Shown: positions 35,526-43,429 of the stretch, one piece after another
Position numbering within the stretch: position 1 is the stretch's first letter
Layout: each line of letters begins with the position of its first letter
NCBI RefSeq assembly: GCF_018063565.1
Contig: NZ_JAGPBB010000010.1
Span: 3,728-67,727, forward strand
DNA: 64,000 nucleotides
Reading direction: 5' to 3'
From: Rhodoferax sp.
GTDB lineage: Bacteria > Pseudomonadota > Gammaproteobacteria > Burkholderiales > Burkholderiaceae_C
Notes under the pieces: model-generated
Databases searched by the model: none
Seen by the model: the letters and a program-made list of their open reading frames with translations, nothing else
Told to the model about the DNA's origin: nothing
Made by a program: the position numbers and the translations under genes

Positions 35526-36182
35526 CTACCCTTTATTGTAGGCATCTGCAAGTTGCAGCAAATGGGCACGCTGGCCAGACTCAAGGTAAGGTGCCAACAA
35601 ATTCAGTGTGTGCTGCGCGCCACGCATCAGCGCAGACTGCGCGTTGTTGGGCTCAAGCGCATTGCGCGGGTCGCGCACATACTCATAACTGAGCCAATAG
35701 GTCAGCACCACCACCATGCTCGTCGCAGTGGCGTCGATCTCGCGCGAGTCGATCTGCAACGCACCACCCCGGCGCATGCCGTCAAGCAGCGCCCGAGCGG
35801 CACGTGTCTTGTTCTTCAGGACCAGCTGGAAATGAGTTTCCAGGCGGCGGTTCTTGCTCAGCAGGTCGTTGAGGTCGCGGTACAAAAAACGGTATTGCCA
35901 GATCAGCTCGAACAGGCTGTGCATAAAGAACCATGCGTCTTCCACGTTGCGCACATCGTCACTGGCGTTGAGCAACTCGCCCAGCTCGCGCTCAAAACGG
36001 TTGAACAGGGCGTTGATCAGCTCGTCTTTGGCCGGGTAGTGGTAGTAAAGGTTTCCGGGACTGATATTGAGCTCGGCCGATATCAGGGTAGTCGACACAT
36101 TGGGCTCGCCGAAGCGATTGAACAGCGCCAGTGTGACCTCAAGAATGCGCTCAGCCGTACGTCGTGGTGCCTTCTTTACCAT
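35526..36182 (-). CDS. TetR family transcriptional regulator
   Basis: A 218-residue regulator. The DNA-binding domain is at the start: RILEVTLALFNRFGEPNVSTTLISAELNISPGNLYYHYPAKDELINALF, where NISPGNLYYHYPAK is the recognition helix. The C-terminal ligand domain is hydrophobic with aromatic residues (WFFMHSLFELIWQYRFLYRDL), suiting an acyl or other lipid ligand. It overlaps the end of the patatin gene by 7 bases and is followed by the TPR gene. In this setting it probably controls the lipid-storage run and perhaps the divergent fatty acyl-CoA reductase; this is inference. Confidence 0.9.
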   Translation of the reverse strand: MVKKAPRRTAERILEVTLALFNRFGEPNVSTTLISAELNISPGNLYYHYPAKDELINALFNRFERELGELLNASDDVRNVEDAWFFMHSLFELIWQYRFLYRDLNDLLSKNRRLETHFQLVLKNKTRAARALLDGMRRGGALQIDSREIDATATSMVVVLTYWLSYEYVRDPRNALEPNNAQSALMRGAQHTLNLLAPYLESGQRAHLLQLADAYNKG

Positions 36183-37426
36183 GCGGTTTGACTTTCGGCG
36201 CGGGGATGATCCACCACCTGACTCAAATTGTTCATCAAGTCATGCAGCTTGGTCAACGCCCTTCCAATCCGGGCGGGCGGGTGTTTCGGCAAGCATAAAT
36301 GCCGATGGGAGTCGTCAAGCAGACGGTGATTCAGCGTGATCCCGTGGTAGCCAAACTTGGCCGTCAGATTGGTCTGATTGGAGCGCAGCATCTGGCGCGT
36401 CTGCTGGTAAGCGTGTTCCGCCAGGTGACGCCTTTGACTGTAGCTGAAAGTATTGGCCAAATACAATTCGGGGTCGCGATGGTTCGGCTCGATCAGCACA
36501 ATGTCGGTATTGGGATAGGATAGTTCGTAATTCTTGAGGCCAAGCACCATCCTCGAATGAATCAATGAGCGGAACGTCTGACTCAGCACGGCGGGCAGGC
36601 CCCCTTCCGCGATGCGCGGAATGGGTTCGGGTGCGGTCCATGGCATGATTCGGTCTCTCGCTGTAACCGGTGTTGTCGCGTCAAATGGCACCAGGGGGTT
36701 CAGGCACAACATCAGGTCCACACCCTCGTCGAGCGCGATCGACGCATGCATCGTTTTGATCAACGCGCCATCAACGAAATGCTGCCCATCAATTTCGACC
36801 GGTGGAAACAGGCCCGGCAAGGCCGCACTGGCCTGCACGGCACGGGAAATTGGCACATGGTCCCAACCCGGTCGGCCAAAGGGCACGGCGGTGCTGCTGT
36901 CGAGATGGGTGGCCACCAGTGTCAGGCGGCTTTTCAGTTGCCGAAAATCATTGCTGCGTCCCGGGCGGGAAAACAGCCGACTCAACTCGGTGTGGATCTG
37001 GGCATTGGAAAACAGACCGGTTGGCAAACTAGGGCTCAGCCGCTCAAGCGCCCGCATCCACGACTTGCGCCCCAGTGTGCCCTGCCAGACACCTGCCATC
37101 ATCAGTTCAGGCAACAGCAGGGAACGAGAAAAAAACTCGGAGAATGCAGGCCTGAGCAGCAGAGCAGGGTCAAAAATCTCGGTTTGACGTTTGCTGTCTT
37201 CAATGAACAGCGTGAACAACTGCTGTGGCGTGATGCCGTTGGCCAGTCCAGCCGCTATAAAACCGCCGGCAGAAACACCGACGTAATGTTGCAAGCGATT
37301 GAAGTCAATGCCGAGCAGTGAATCCTGGAGGGCGCACAAGGCGCCAATTTCATAGATGGCACCAAGAGGCCCGCCACCTGCCAACGCCAAAGCAATTCTG
37401 GGAGTGGCGGGTGGTGAAGTCTTCAT
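36176..37426 (-). CDS. Patatin-like phospholipase
   Basis: A 416-residue acyl hydrolase of the patatin fold. The oxyanion glycine loop ALAGGGPLGAIYEIGAL (about 14-30), the nucleophile GVSAGGF with Ser52 and the dyad Asp219 in HFVDGALI are all intact. Such enzymes release fatty acids from phospholipids or storage lipids in the cytoplasm; some patatins are lipid-body or PHA-granule depolymerases. No signal peptide. It lies 25 bases after the phasin gene and overlaps the TetR gene, so it is transcribed with both. A role in mobilising storage lipid is likely from context. Confidence 0.9.
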   Translation of the reverse strand: MKTSPPATPRIALALAGGGPLGAIYEIGALCALQDSLLGIDFNRLQHYVGVSAGGFIAAGLANGITPQQLFTLFIEDSKRQTEIFDPALLLRPAFSEFFSRSLLLPELMMAGVWQGTLGRKSWMRALERLSPSLPTGLFSNAQIHTELSRLFSRPGRSNDFRQLKSRLTLVATHLDSSTAVPFGRPGWDHVPISRAVQASAALPGLFPPVEIDGQHFVDGALIKTMHASIALDEGVDLMLCLNPLVPFDATTPVTARDRIMPWTAPEPIPRIAEGGLPAVLSQTFRSLIHSRMVLGLKNYELSYPNTDIVLIEPNHRDPELYLANTFSYSQRRHLAEHAYQQTRQMLRSNQTNLTAKFGYHGITLNHRLLDDSHRHLCLPKHPPARIGRALTKLHDLMNNLSQVVDHPRAESQTAW

Positions 37427-37451
37427 GGGTCACAGTTTAAGACCGATCGTG

Positions 37452-38060
37452 CTATTTCGACTCAGGGTTTACCTGATCCGCTTGGGTTTCAGCCACGGCA
37501 GGCTTGACAGCGGCTTTGGGCGAAGTCACTTTCTTCGCCACGGGTTTTTTTGCCACGGGTGCCTTCGCGGCAGTCTTGGGACCAGCTTTGGGCACGGTCT
37601 TGGCTGCAGGTTGGGTACCCGAGAGCTTTTGCACACTGGCATTGAGTTCGTCAATGCGTGCGATCAGTGCGCTGACATCCTTGGCAGACGGAACCCCCAG
37701 TTTATTCAGAGCCTTGGCGACACGGTCTTCAAAAATGTTCTCCAGCTTGTCCCATTGACCAGAGGCCTTGCTGGAGATGTCGGTCGCCATGCTGGACATC
37801 TTCTGAGTGGCTTCATTGATTTTTTCCTCGGCAGCGGACTGCGTCTTGCGCTGAAAACTGACGCCTTCCTTGACCAATGCCTCAAAGGCCTTGGTGCCTT
37901 CGGTCTGTGCCTTGGTGAATGCGCCCAGACCGGCTTGCCAGATCTGTTGTGCTGAATCTTTCACCGAGCCCGCCAGTGGCAATGCGGTCTTTTTGCTGGC
38001 GGTTGTTTTGCCACGTGTGGGTTTGCTGGGTGCTGCGGCTTTCGTAAGTTTGGTCACCAT
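37452..38060 (-). CDS. Phasin, PhaF/PhaI-like, with histone-like tail
   Basis: A 202-residue granule-associated protein. The N-terminal part is basic, then a phasin helix bundle (about 30-130: AQQIWQAGLGAFTKAQTEGTKAFEALVKEG, ending KALNKLGVPSAKDVSALIARIDELNASVQKL, typical of PhaF-type phasins). The tail (about 145-185) is made of AKxP/KKP repeats like those of histone H1, as in Pseudomonas PhaF, which binds both PHA granules and the nucleoid. No PHA synthase is in the window, so it may coat PHA made elsewhere or wax-ester inclusions. It is the first gene of the phasin, patatin, TetR, TPR run and is divergent from the fatty acyl-CoA reductase over a 199-base gap. Confidence 0.87.
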   Translation of the reverse strand: MVTKLTKAAAPSKPTRGKTTASKKTALPLAGSVKDSAQQIWQAGLGAFTKAQTEGTKAFEALVKEGVSFQRKTQSAAEEKINEATQKMSSMATDISSKASGQWDKLENIFEDRVAKALNKLGVPSAKDVSALIARIDELNASVQKLSGTQPAAKTVPKAGPKTAAKAPVAKKPVAKKVTSPKAAVKPAVAETQADQVNPESK

Positions 38061-38259
38061 GGTATGTACTCCGGTTGGTTCAAAAATAGTTTCAAAACAG
38101 GCTTGCGGCCCGAATTTGGCGCAACTGTAGGGGTACCGATGTTCGAGGTGTAGGTGTGTCTTACTAATTTGCCGGCCATGGGCGTGCTGCCCACGGGTTT
38201 ACGCTGAATGCAAAAAGTGCTGTTTCGGGCAAGAATGCGGCATCAGTAATGGAGTTGAC

Positions 38260-40257
38260 ATGCAATATTTTGTGACGGGTGCGACGGGTTTCATCGGAAA
38301 ACGTCTGGTTGGCAAGCTGCTGCAGCGAAAAGGCGCGGTGGTTTATTTTCTGATCCGCAAGGAAAGCCAGGACAAAGTCAAGGCGCTGCGCGAGTTTTGG
38401 GGTGTGGGGCCGACACGGGCCATCCCGGTACTGGGTGAGCTAGCTGACAAAAAACTGGGTGTGGCTGCGGCCGATATCAAGCAGATCAAGGGGCAGATCG
38501 ACCACTTTTATCATCTCGCCGCCATTTACGACCTGGGGGCTGATGAAGGCAGCCAGATCGCAGTCAACGTGGATGGGACCCGCAATACGGTCGATTTCGC
38601 CCGAAGCATTGAGGCGAAACATTTTCACCACGTGTCGTCTATTGCTGCGGCCGGTTTGTATGAAGGGGTGTTTCGCGAGGATATGTTCGATGAGGCCGAG
38701 AATTACGAGCACCCGTATTTCATGACCAAGCACGAGAGTGAAAAAATTGTGCGCACCGAGTGCAAGCTGCCCTGGAGCATTTACCGTCCGGCAATGGTCG
38801 TGGGCGATAGCCGCACGGGCGAAATGGACAAGATCGACGGACCCTACTATTTTTTCAAGCTGATTCAGCGTATGCGGCAGCTGTTGCCGCCATGGATGCC
38901 ATCGATCGGGCTGGAAGGTGGGCGCATCAATATTGTGCCGGTTGACTTTGTGGTGGATGCACTTGCCACCATCAGTCATCAAAGCAGCATTGCCGGCAAG
39001 TGTTACCACCTGGTCGATCCGGTGGGGTACCGCGTTGGTGATGTGCTGGATATTTTCAGCCGTGCCGCGCATGCGCCCAAGATGAACCTGTTTATCAATG
39101 CAGCGCTGCTGGGTTTTATACCGCGCAGCGTCAAGAAGGGGCTGATGGCGCTGGCACCGGTGCGCCGCATTCGCAGCGCCATCATGGCCGATCTGGGGTT
39201 GCCGGAAGACATGCTCACCTTTGTGAACTACCCCACGCGTTTTGATTGCCGGGACACTGTCGCCGCACTCAAGGGGACCGGTGTTGCCTGTCCCAAGCTG
39301 GATGACTATGCCTGGCGGTTGTGGGACTACTGGGAGCGGCATCTGGATCCGGACCTGCACATCGACCGCAGTCTGCGTGGCACGGTGGCCGGAAAGGTGG
39401 TTCTTGTCACAGGCGGATCTTCTGGCATTGGTTTGGCTGCAGCCCACAAGTTTGCTGAGGCGGGTGCTATCACTTTGATTTGTGGCCGCGACCAGGAGAA
39501 GCTTGACGAGGCGTGTGCCGAGGCCACCTCCCGCGGCTACAAGTTTGTTGCGTACGCCGTCGACATTGCCGAACAGGCCGCCTGTGACGCGTTTGTGCAG
39601 CAGGTGATCACGCAGCACGGTGGCGTGGACTTTCTGATCAACAACGCTGGGCGCTCCATTCGCCGGGCGATTGAGTCCAGCTATGACCGCTTCCACGACT
39701 ATGAGCGCACCATGCAGCTCAACTACTTTGGCAGCCTGCGCGTCACCACCGGCTTTTTGCCTGGCATGGTGGCCAAACGCAGGGGCCATGTGGTCAACAT
39801 CAGTTCCATTGGTGTGCTGACCAATGCGCCGCGTTTCAGTGCCTATGTGGCCAGCAAGGCTGCGCTGGATGCCTGGACGCGTTGCGCTTCCAGCGAGTTT
39901 GCCGATCAGGGCATCAGTTTCACCACCATCAATATGCCGCTGGTGCGCACTCCCATGATTGCGCCAACCAACCTTTATAACAACGTGCCGACGCTTTCAC
40001 CCGAAGAGGCGGCCGACATGATTGCGCAGGCCTGCATCTTTAAACCGGTGCGCATTGCCACCCGGTTGGGCATCACCGGGCAGATTTTGCATGCGGCCTT
40101 GCCTCGGGTAGCTCAGATCGCCATGAACACCAGTTTCAGGATGTTCCCCGATTCCAGCGCCGCAAAAGGTGCCAAACCTGACGAAAAATCTGCCAAGTCG
40201 CAACTGTCGCCCGAAGCGGTGGCGTTGCAGCAGATGATGCGCGGCATCCATTTTTAG
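38260..40257 (+). CDS. Two-domain fatty acyl-CoA reductase (alcohol-forming, Marinobacter type)
   Basis: A 665-residue protein made of two Rossmann enzymes. The N-terminal extended-SDR domain (1-370) has TGATGFIG (6-13), the HVSSIAAAGL strand and YFMTK with Tyr153/Lys157. The C-terminal classical SDR (374-600) has TGGSSGIG (384-391), NNAG (461-464), Ser515/516 and YVASK with Tyr529/Lys533. From memory, this length and order, with GEMDKIDGPYYFFK and MQLNYFGS, match the Marinobacter long-form fatty acyl-CoA reductase that reduces acyl-CoA through the aldehyde to fatty alcohol with NADPH. The alcohol would feed the WS/DGAT at 33226. An AAT-GGAG site precedes the ATG, and a terminator follows. 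The similarity is recalled, not computed. Confidence 0.88.
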   Translation: MQYFVTGATGFIGKRLVGKLLQRKGAVVYFLIRKESQDKVKALREFWGVGPTRAIPVLGELADKKLGVAAADIKQIKGQIDHFYHLAAIYDLGADEGSQIAVNVDGTRNTVDFARSIEAKHFHHVSSIAAAGLYEGVFREDMFDEAENYEHPYFMTKHESEKIVRTECKLPWSIYRPAMVVGDSRTGEMDKIDGPYYFFKLIQRMRQLLPPWMPSIGLEGGRINIVPVDFVVDALATISHQSSIAGKCYHLVDPVGYRVGDVLDIFSRAAHAPKMNLFINAALLGFIPRSVKKGLMALAPVRRIRSAIMADLGLPEDMLTFVNYPTRFDCRDTVAALKGTGVACPKLDDYAWRLWDYWERHLDPDLHIDRSLRGTVAGKVVLVTGGSSGIGLAAAHKFAEAGAITLICGRDQEKLDEACAEATSRGYKFVAYAVDIAEQAACDAFVQQVITQHGGVDFLINNAGRSIRRAIESSYDRFHDYERTMQLNYFGSLRVTTGFLPGMVAKRRGHVVNISSIGVLTNAPRFSAYVASKAALDAWTRCASSEFADQGISFTTINMPLVRTPMIAPTNLYNNVPTLSPEEAADMIAQACIFKPVRIATRLGITGQILHAALPRVAQIAMNTSFRMFPDSSAAKGAKPDEKSAKSQLSPEAVALQQMMRGIHF

Positions 40258-40301
40258 CAGCGCGCCTGATTGCAGTCGATGCGGCGATAATCCGCCGCTC
40301 G

Positions 40302-40323
40302 GGGCACCTGGGGGTGCCCTTTT
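40302..40323 (+). terminator. Intrinsic terminator after the fatty acyl-CoA reductase gene
   Basis: GGGCACC (40302-40308), loop TGGG, GGTGCCC (40313-40319), then TTTT. It separates the lipid region from the polysaccharide locus that begins at 40384. Confidence 0.8.
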
Positions 40324-40383
40324 AATGTCCGAGTGGCTTGATGCTGGCAGAGTCCCTGCGGGCGAAGCTCTCCTTCCTGCCTG

Positions 40384-41745
40384 ATGCCACCTGCCACCCT
40401 TCTGTCGCGCAGTCTCCTTCACTCGGTTTTCTGGTCCTTGTCAGGAACCGTGGTGCCCATGCTCGCCGCGCTCGCGGCGGTGCCCTGGTTGATGCAGACC
40501 CTGGGACAGGAGCGTGTGGGCATCCTGTCGTTGGTCTGGGTGGTGGTGGGTTATTTCAGTTTTCTTGACATGGGGCTTGGCCGCGCGGTGACCGTGGCGG
40601 TTGCTGCCCTGAGGGCGAACGCGGTGGCGGGAACTCACGTCGATGAGACCCACGTGTTGGGAACAGCATCGGTTTTGTTGTCAGGCATCGGTGTGGCGGC
40701 GGCGGTGGTTTTGGGCCTTGCGGTTTCAGTCTGGGGGGTGCCGTTTGACTTGTCTTCACCCAGCTTGCGTGAAGAGGTGAAGCTGGCCTTGTTTTGGACC
40801 TTGCCCAGTTTGCCATTGCTATTGCTGTCATCAGCGCTGCGCGGCCAACTGGAAGGGATCGGGGCATTCAAGGCCCTCAATCTGCTGCGTATTCCGACCG
40901 GTGTCCTGCTGGTCTTGGGTCCGTGTCTGAGTGCCACCTGGACGCCCAGTCTGATTGGTGCCTGTGTCAGCATTCTGATCGTGCGTCTGTTGCATGTGCT
41001 GGTACTTTGGCGCCTGGTGTCGGATCAGGCTGGCGTTGGCGCTGCTGCCTATGGCCGTGTTTTGTTGCATGGCGTCAGCCTGGTCTGGCTGCGCCGACTG
41101 CTCTCTTTTGGCAGTTGGGTGACGGTCAGCAATGTGATTGGCCCCTTGATCGTTTATGTGGATCGGTTTGTCATTGGTTTTACACTGTCTGCCGCTGCAG
41201 TGGCCGTCTATGCGATTCCGTTTGACCTGGTGTCGCGACTGCCGATTTTGATCGCGGCTTTGTGCAGCGTGCTGCTTCCCGAGCTGGCGCGTCTGGCCAG
41301 CCTGGCGTCATCCTCAGACCCTTCGGCAACTTCCAGAGCGCAGCAACTGGTCGCGCGTTCCAGTGCCCTGAGTCTGCTGGTTGTCACATTGGTGGTGGCA
41401 CTGGCCTATCTGGGCACGCCGTGGGCGTTTCATGTGTGGCTTGGCGCAGACTTTTCTGCCCAGGCAACGGCGCCGACACGCGTGTTGCTGTTTGCCTTCG
41501 GTGTCAATGCCCTGGCGCAGATTCCGTTCACTGCACTGCAGGCGGTTGGCAGGGTCCGACAGGTCGCCTTGTTGCACAGTATTGAGTTGCTGCCCTATGC
41601 TGCACTTGTTTTCTTGGCCATTTCTAGCCTTGGGCTGATCGGAGCCGCTTGGGCCTGGCTGCTCAGAAGCGTCGTAGACTACGCCGCTTTGGCCTGGATG
41701 TGGCATCGGCACCAGGGTACCGCCGCGATCAGCAGCACGATTTGA
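40384..41745 (+). CDS. Polysaccharide flippase, Wzx/MATE-like
   Basis: A 453-residue inner-membrane protein with 12 or so hydrophobic spans and few charged residues, of the oligosaccharide-flippase (Wzx, RfbX) type. The opening HSVFWSLSGTVVPMLAALAAVPWLMQTLGQERVGILSLVW is typical of the family. It should flip undecaprenyl-diphosphate-linked glycan units from the cytoplasmic to the periplasmic face. It is the first gene of the plus-strand polysaccharide run, only 3 bases before the methyltransferase gene. The upstream terminator at 40302-40323 suggests its own promoter in 40324-40383. Confidence 0.88.
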   Translation: MPPATLLSRSLLHSVFWSLSGTVVPMLAALAAVPWLMQTLGQERVGILSLVWVVVGYFSFLDMGLGRAVTVAVAALRANAVAGTHVDETHVLGTASVLLSGIGVAAAVVLGLAVSVWGVPFDLSSPSLREEVKLALFWTLPSLPLLLLSSALRGQLEGIGAFKALNLLRIPTGVLLVLGPCLSATWTPSLIGACVSILIVRLLHVLVLWRLVSDQAGVGAAAYGRVLLHGVSLVWLRRLLSFGSWVTVSNVIGPLIVYVDRFVIGFTLSAAAVAVYAIPFDLVSRLPILIAALCSVLLPELARLASLASSSDPSATSRAQQLVARSSALSLLVVTLVVALAYLGTPWAFHVWLGADFSAQATAPTRVLLFAFGVNALAQIPFTALQAVGRVRQVALLHSIELLPYAALVFLAISSLGLIGAAWAWLLRSVVDYAALAWMWHRHQGTAAISSTI

Positions 41746-41748
41746 GCC

Positions 41749-42405
41749 ATGCAAAGTTATACCAACAAAGCCGATACTTATTTTGCGCACGCCCGCAAGG
41801 AAATCGCGCCGCTTCTGCCAGCCGATTGTGGGCGCGTTCTTGAGTTGGGGTGCGGCTCCGGTGCGACGCTGGCGTGGTTGCGCCAGGTGCGGCGTGTGGC
41901 TTACACGGCCGGGGTTGAAATTTCAGAAACTGCGGCAAAGGCGGCACGTCAGGACGTGGACGAGGTGCACTGTGCCGATATCGAGCGCACCGAGGTGTTT
42001 TTCTCAGGCGGTCGGTTCGACCTGGTGCTGTGTCTGGATGTTTTGGAGCATCTGGTCGACCCATGGGCCATGGTTGACCGCCTGGTTACACAACAACTGG
42101 CCGCGGGTGGTACGCTCATTGTGAGTGTGCCCAATATCCGGCATTTCAGTGTGCTGGTTCCGCTGCTGTTTCAGGGGCGCTGGGATTACACCGATGCGGG
42201 CCATCTGGATCGAACACATTTGCGTTTTTTCACACGGCATTCTGCGTTGCAGCTGCTGACCCATCCACGGCTGACGAAGCCGGTCTGCCGGGACACGGGT
42301 TTTGTCGGCTGGTCACGCAAGAATCTGCTCAATACCCTGACTTTGGGCCTCTTCAGGGACTTTGTCACCTACCAGTACTATCTGGTGGCTCGAGAGAGGA
42401 GCTAG
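41749..42405 (+). CDS. Class I SAM-dependent methyltransferase
   Basis: A 218-residue methyltransferase. Motif I LELGCGSGAT (31-40) binds S-adenosylmethionine, and FDLVLCLDVLEHLVDPW (about 88-104) is the typical motif II/III region, followed by LIVSVPNIRHFS. Likely acts on a sugar or lipid-linked glycan in the locus, or may be a regulatory methylation enzyme; the acceptor is unknown. It is 3 bases after the flippase gene, and its stop is followed 1 base later by a TTG start of the acyltransferase. Confidence 0.88.
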   Translation: MQSYTNKADTYFAHARKEIAPLLPADCGRVLELGCGSGATLAWLRQVRRVAYTAGVEISETAAKAARQDVDEVHCADIERTEVFFSGGRFDLVLCLDVLEHLVDPWAMVDRLVTQQLAAGGTLIVSVPNIRHFSVLVPLLFQGRWDYTDAGHLDRTHLRFFTRHSALQLLTHPRLTKPVCRDTGFVGWSRKNLLNTLTLGLFRDFVTYQYYLVARERS

Positions 42406-42406
42406 T

Positions 42407-43429
42407 TTGGGGGCAGGGCTTGGAAAGACGGCCAGTGCGGGCAACTCCCTTGATCTGTTGCGCTTGGGCGCTGCGGGTATGGTGCTGTACAGTCACCAGC
42501 ATGTGTTGCTCGGCCATCCCGAGACCAATTTCATGGGGTGGACCAGCTTTGGCGGGGCGGGGGTATCGGTGTTTTTCTTCTTGAGTGGATGTCTGATTTG
42601 GTCGAGTTGGGTGCGGGATCCCGATGGATGGCGATTTTTTCAGCGTCGTGCCTTGCGGATCTTTCCGGCGTTGTGGGTGTTGGTGTTGCTCACGGTGCTG
42701 GTGCTGGGTCCTGCCATCTCGGTCTTGCCGCTTGGGGAGTACGGGTCTTCTGCTGCGACCTGGCGTTACCTGAGCACGGCAATCTTGCTGGTGCGTTATG
42801 GGTTGCCGGGTGTTTTTGAAGACAATCCGTACCCTGACGCGGTCAATGGTTCTTTGTGGACCTTGCCAGTGGAGTTTTTTTGTTATGTTCTGCTGGCTGT
42901 GCTGGGCCTTGTTTTTCGTCGAGCGAACTGGCGTGGATTGGCGCTCGGAATGGCACTGGCGCTGAGTGGTGCGGCCTTTGGCGTACCCGTGTTAGGGCAG
43001 CGGTTTCTTGCACATTTTGAGATGGTTGCTTTTTTTTGGTGGGGTGCCGTCTACGCGTTCGTTCGTGGCGACCCGGCTTGGACAAAACACCAGTGGCGGG
43101 TATCCGCAGCCGTTTTGTTGGCGCTATTGATTTTTTGGGTCAGCAGCCCGCGCGGCATGGAGCGCACGGCTTTGCTGCTGTTTGCCGCAGGCCTGGTGGC
43201 TGTGGCGCAAGTTTGGCAGGGTGGCGCACGGTTGACGAAACCTTTGGGTGATTTGTCTTACGGTATGTACATATTTGCCTTTCCGGTGCAGCAGGTGGTG
43301 GTGTCGATGGGTCAGTCTTACGGCTGGAGTTTTGAGTTCCACCTGGCGCTGTCGTTTGGGTTGACGATGCTGCTGGCCTGGTTGTCCTGGCATCTTGTCG
43401 AAAAAAGAGCGCTTCGCTTTAAGCCATGA
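42407..43429 (+). CDS. Acyltransferase 3 family protein (OafA/NolX-like)
   Basis: A 340-residue membrane protein with about ten spans, of the family that acetylates or otherwise acylates sugars on surface polysaccharides. The N-terminal SLDLLRLGAAGMVLYSHQHVLLGHP with its His residue, GAGVSVFFFLSGCLIWSSW and RRALRIFPALWVLVLLTV are characteristic. The start is TTG at 42407: it is preceded by AGAGAGGAGC 6-7 bases upstream and sits just after the methyltransferase stop. The open frame extends 15 codons back into that gene. Its stop overlaps the next start by 4 bases. Confidence 0.85.
   Translation: MGAGLGKTASAGNSLDLLRLGAAGMVLYSHQHVLLGHPETNFMGWTSFGGAGVSVFFFLSGCLIWSSWVRDPDGWRFFQRRALRIFPALWVLVLLTVLVLGPAISVLPLGEYGSSAATWRYLSTAILLVRYGLPGVFEDNPYPDAVNGSLWTLPVEFFCYVLLAVLGLVFRRANWRGLALGMALALSGAAFGVPVLGQRFLAHFEMVAFFWWGAVYAFVRGDPAWTKHQWRVSAAVLLALLIFWVSSPRGMERTALLLFAAGLVAVAQVWQGGARLTKPLGDLSYGMYIFAFPVQQVVVSMGQSYGWSFEFHLALSFGLTMLLAWLSWHLVEKRALRFKP

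Noticed and set aside
38440-39789. A 449-codon minus-strand open frame inside the fatty acyl-CoA reductase gene
   Set aside because: It mirrors a GC-rich gene with clear SDR motifs, has no ribosome site or family resemblance, and its translation is His/Gln/Arg-rich, as expected of a shadow frame.
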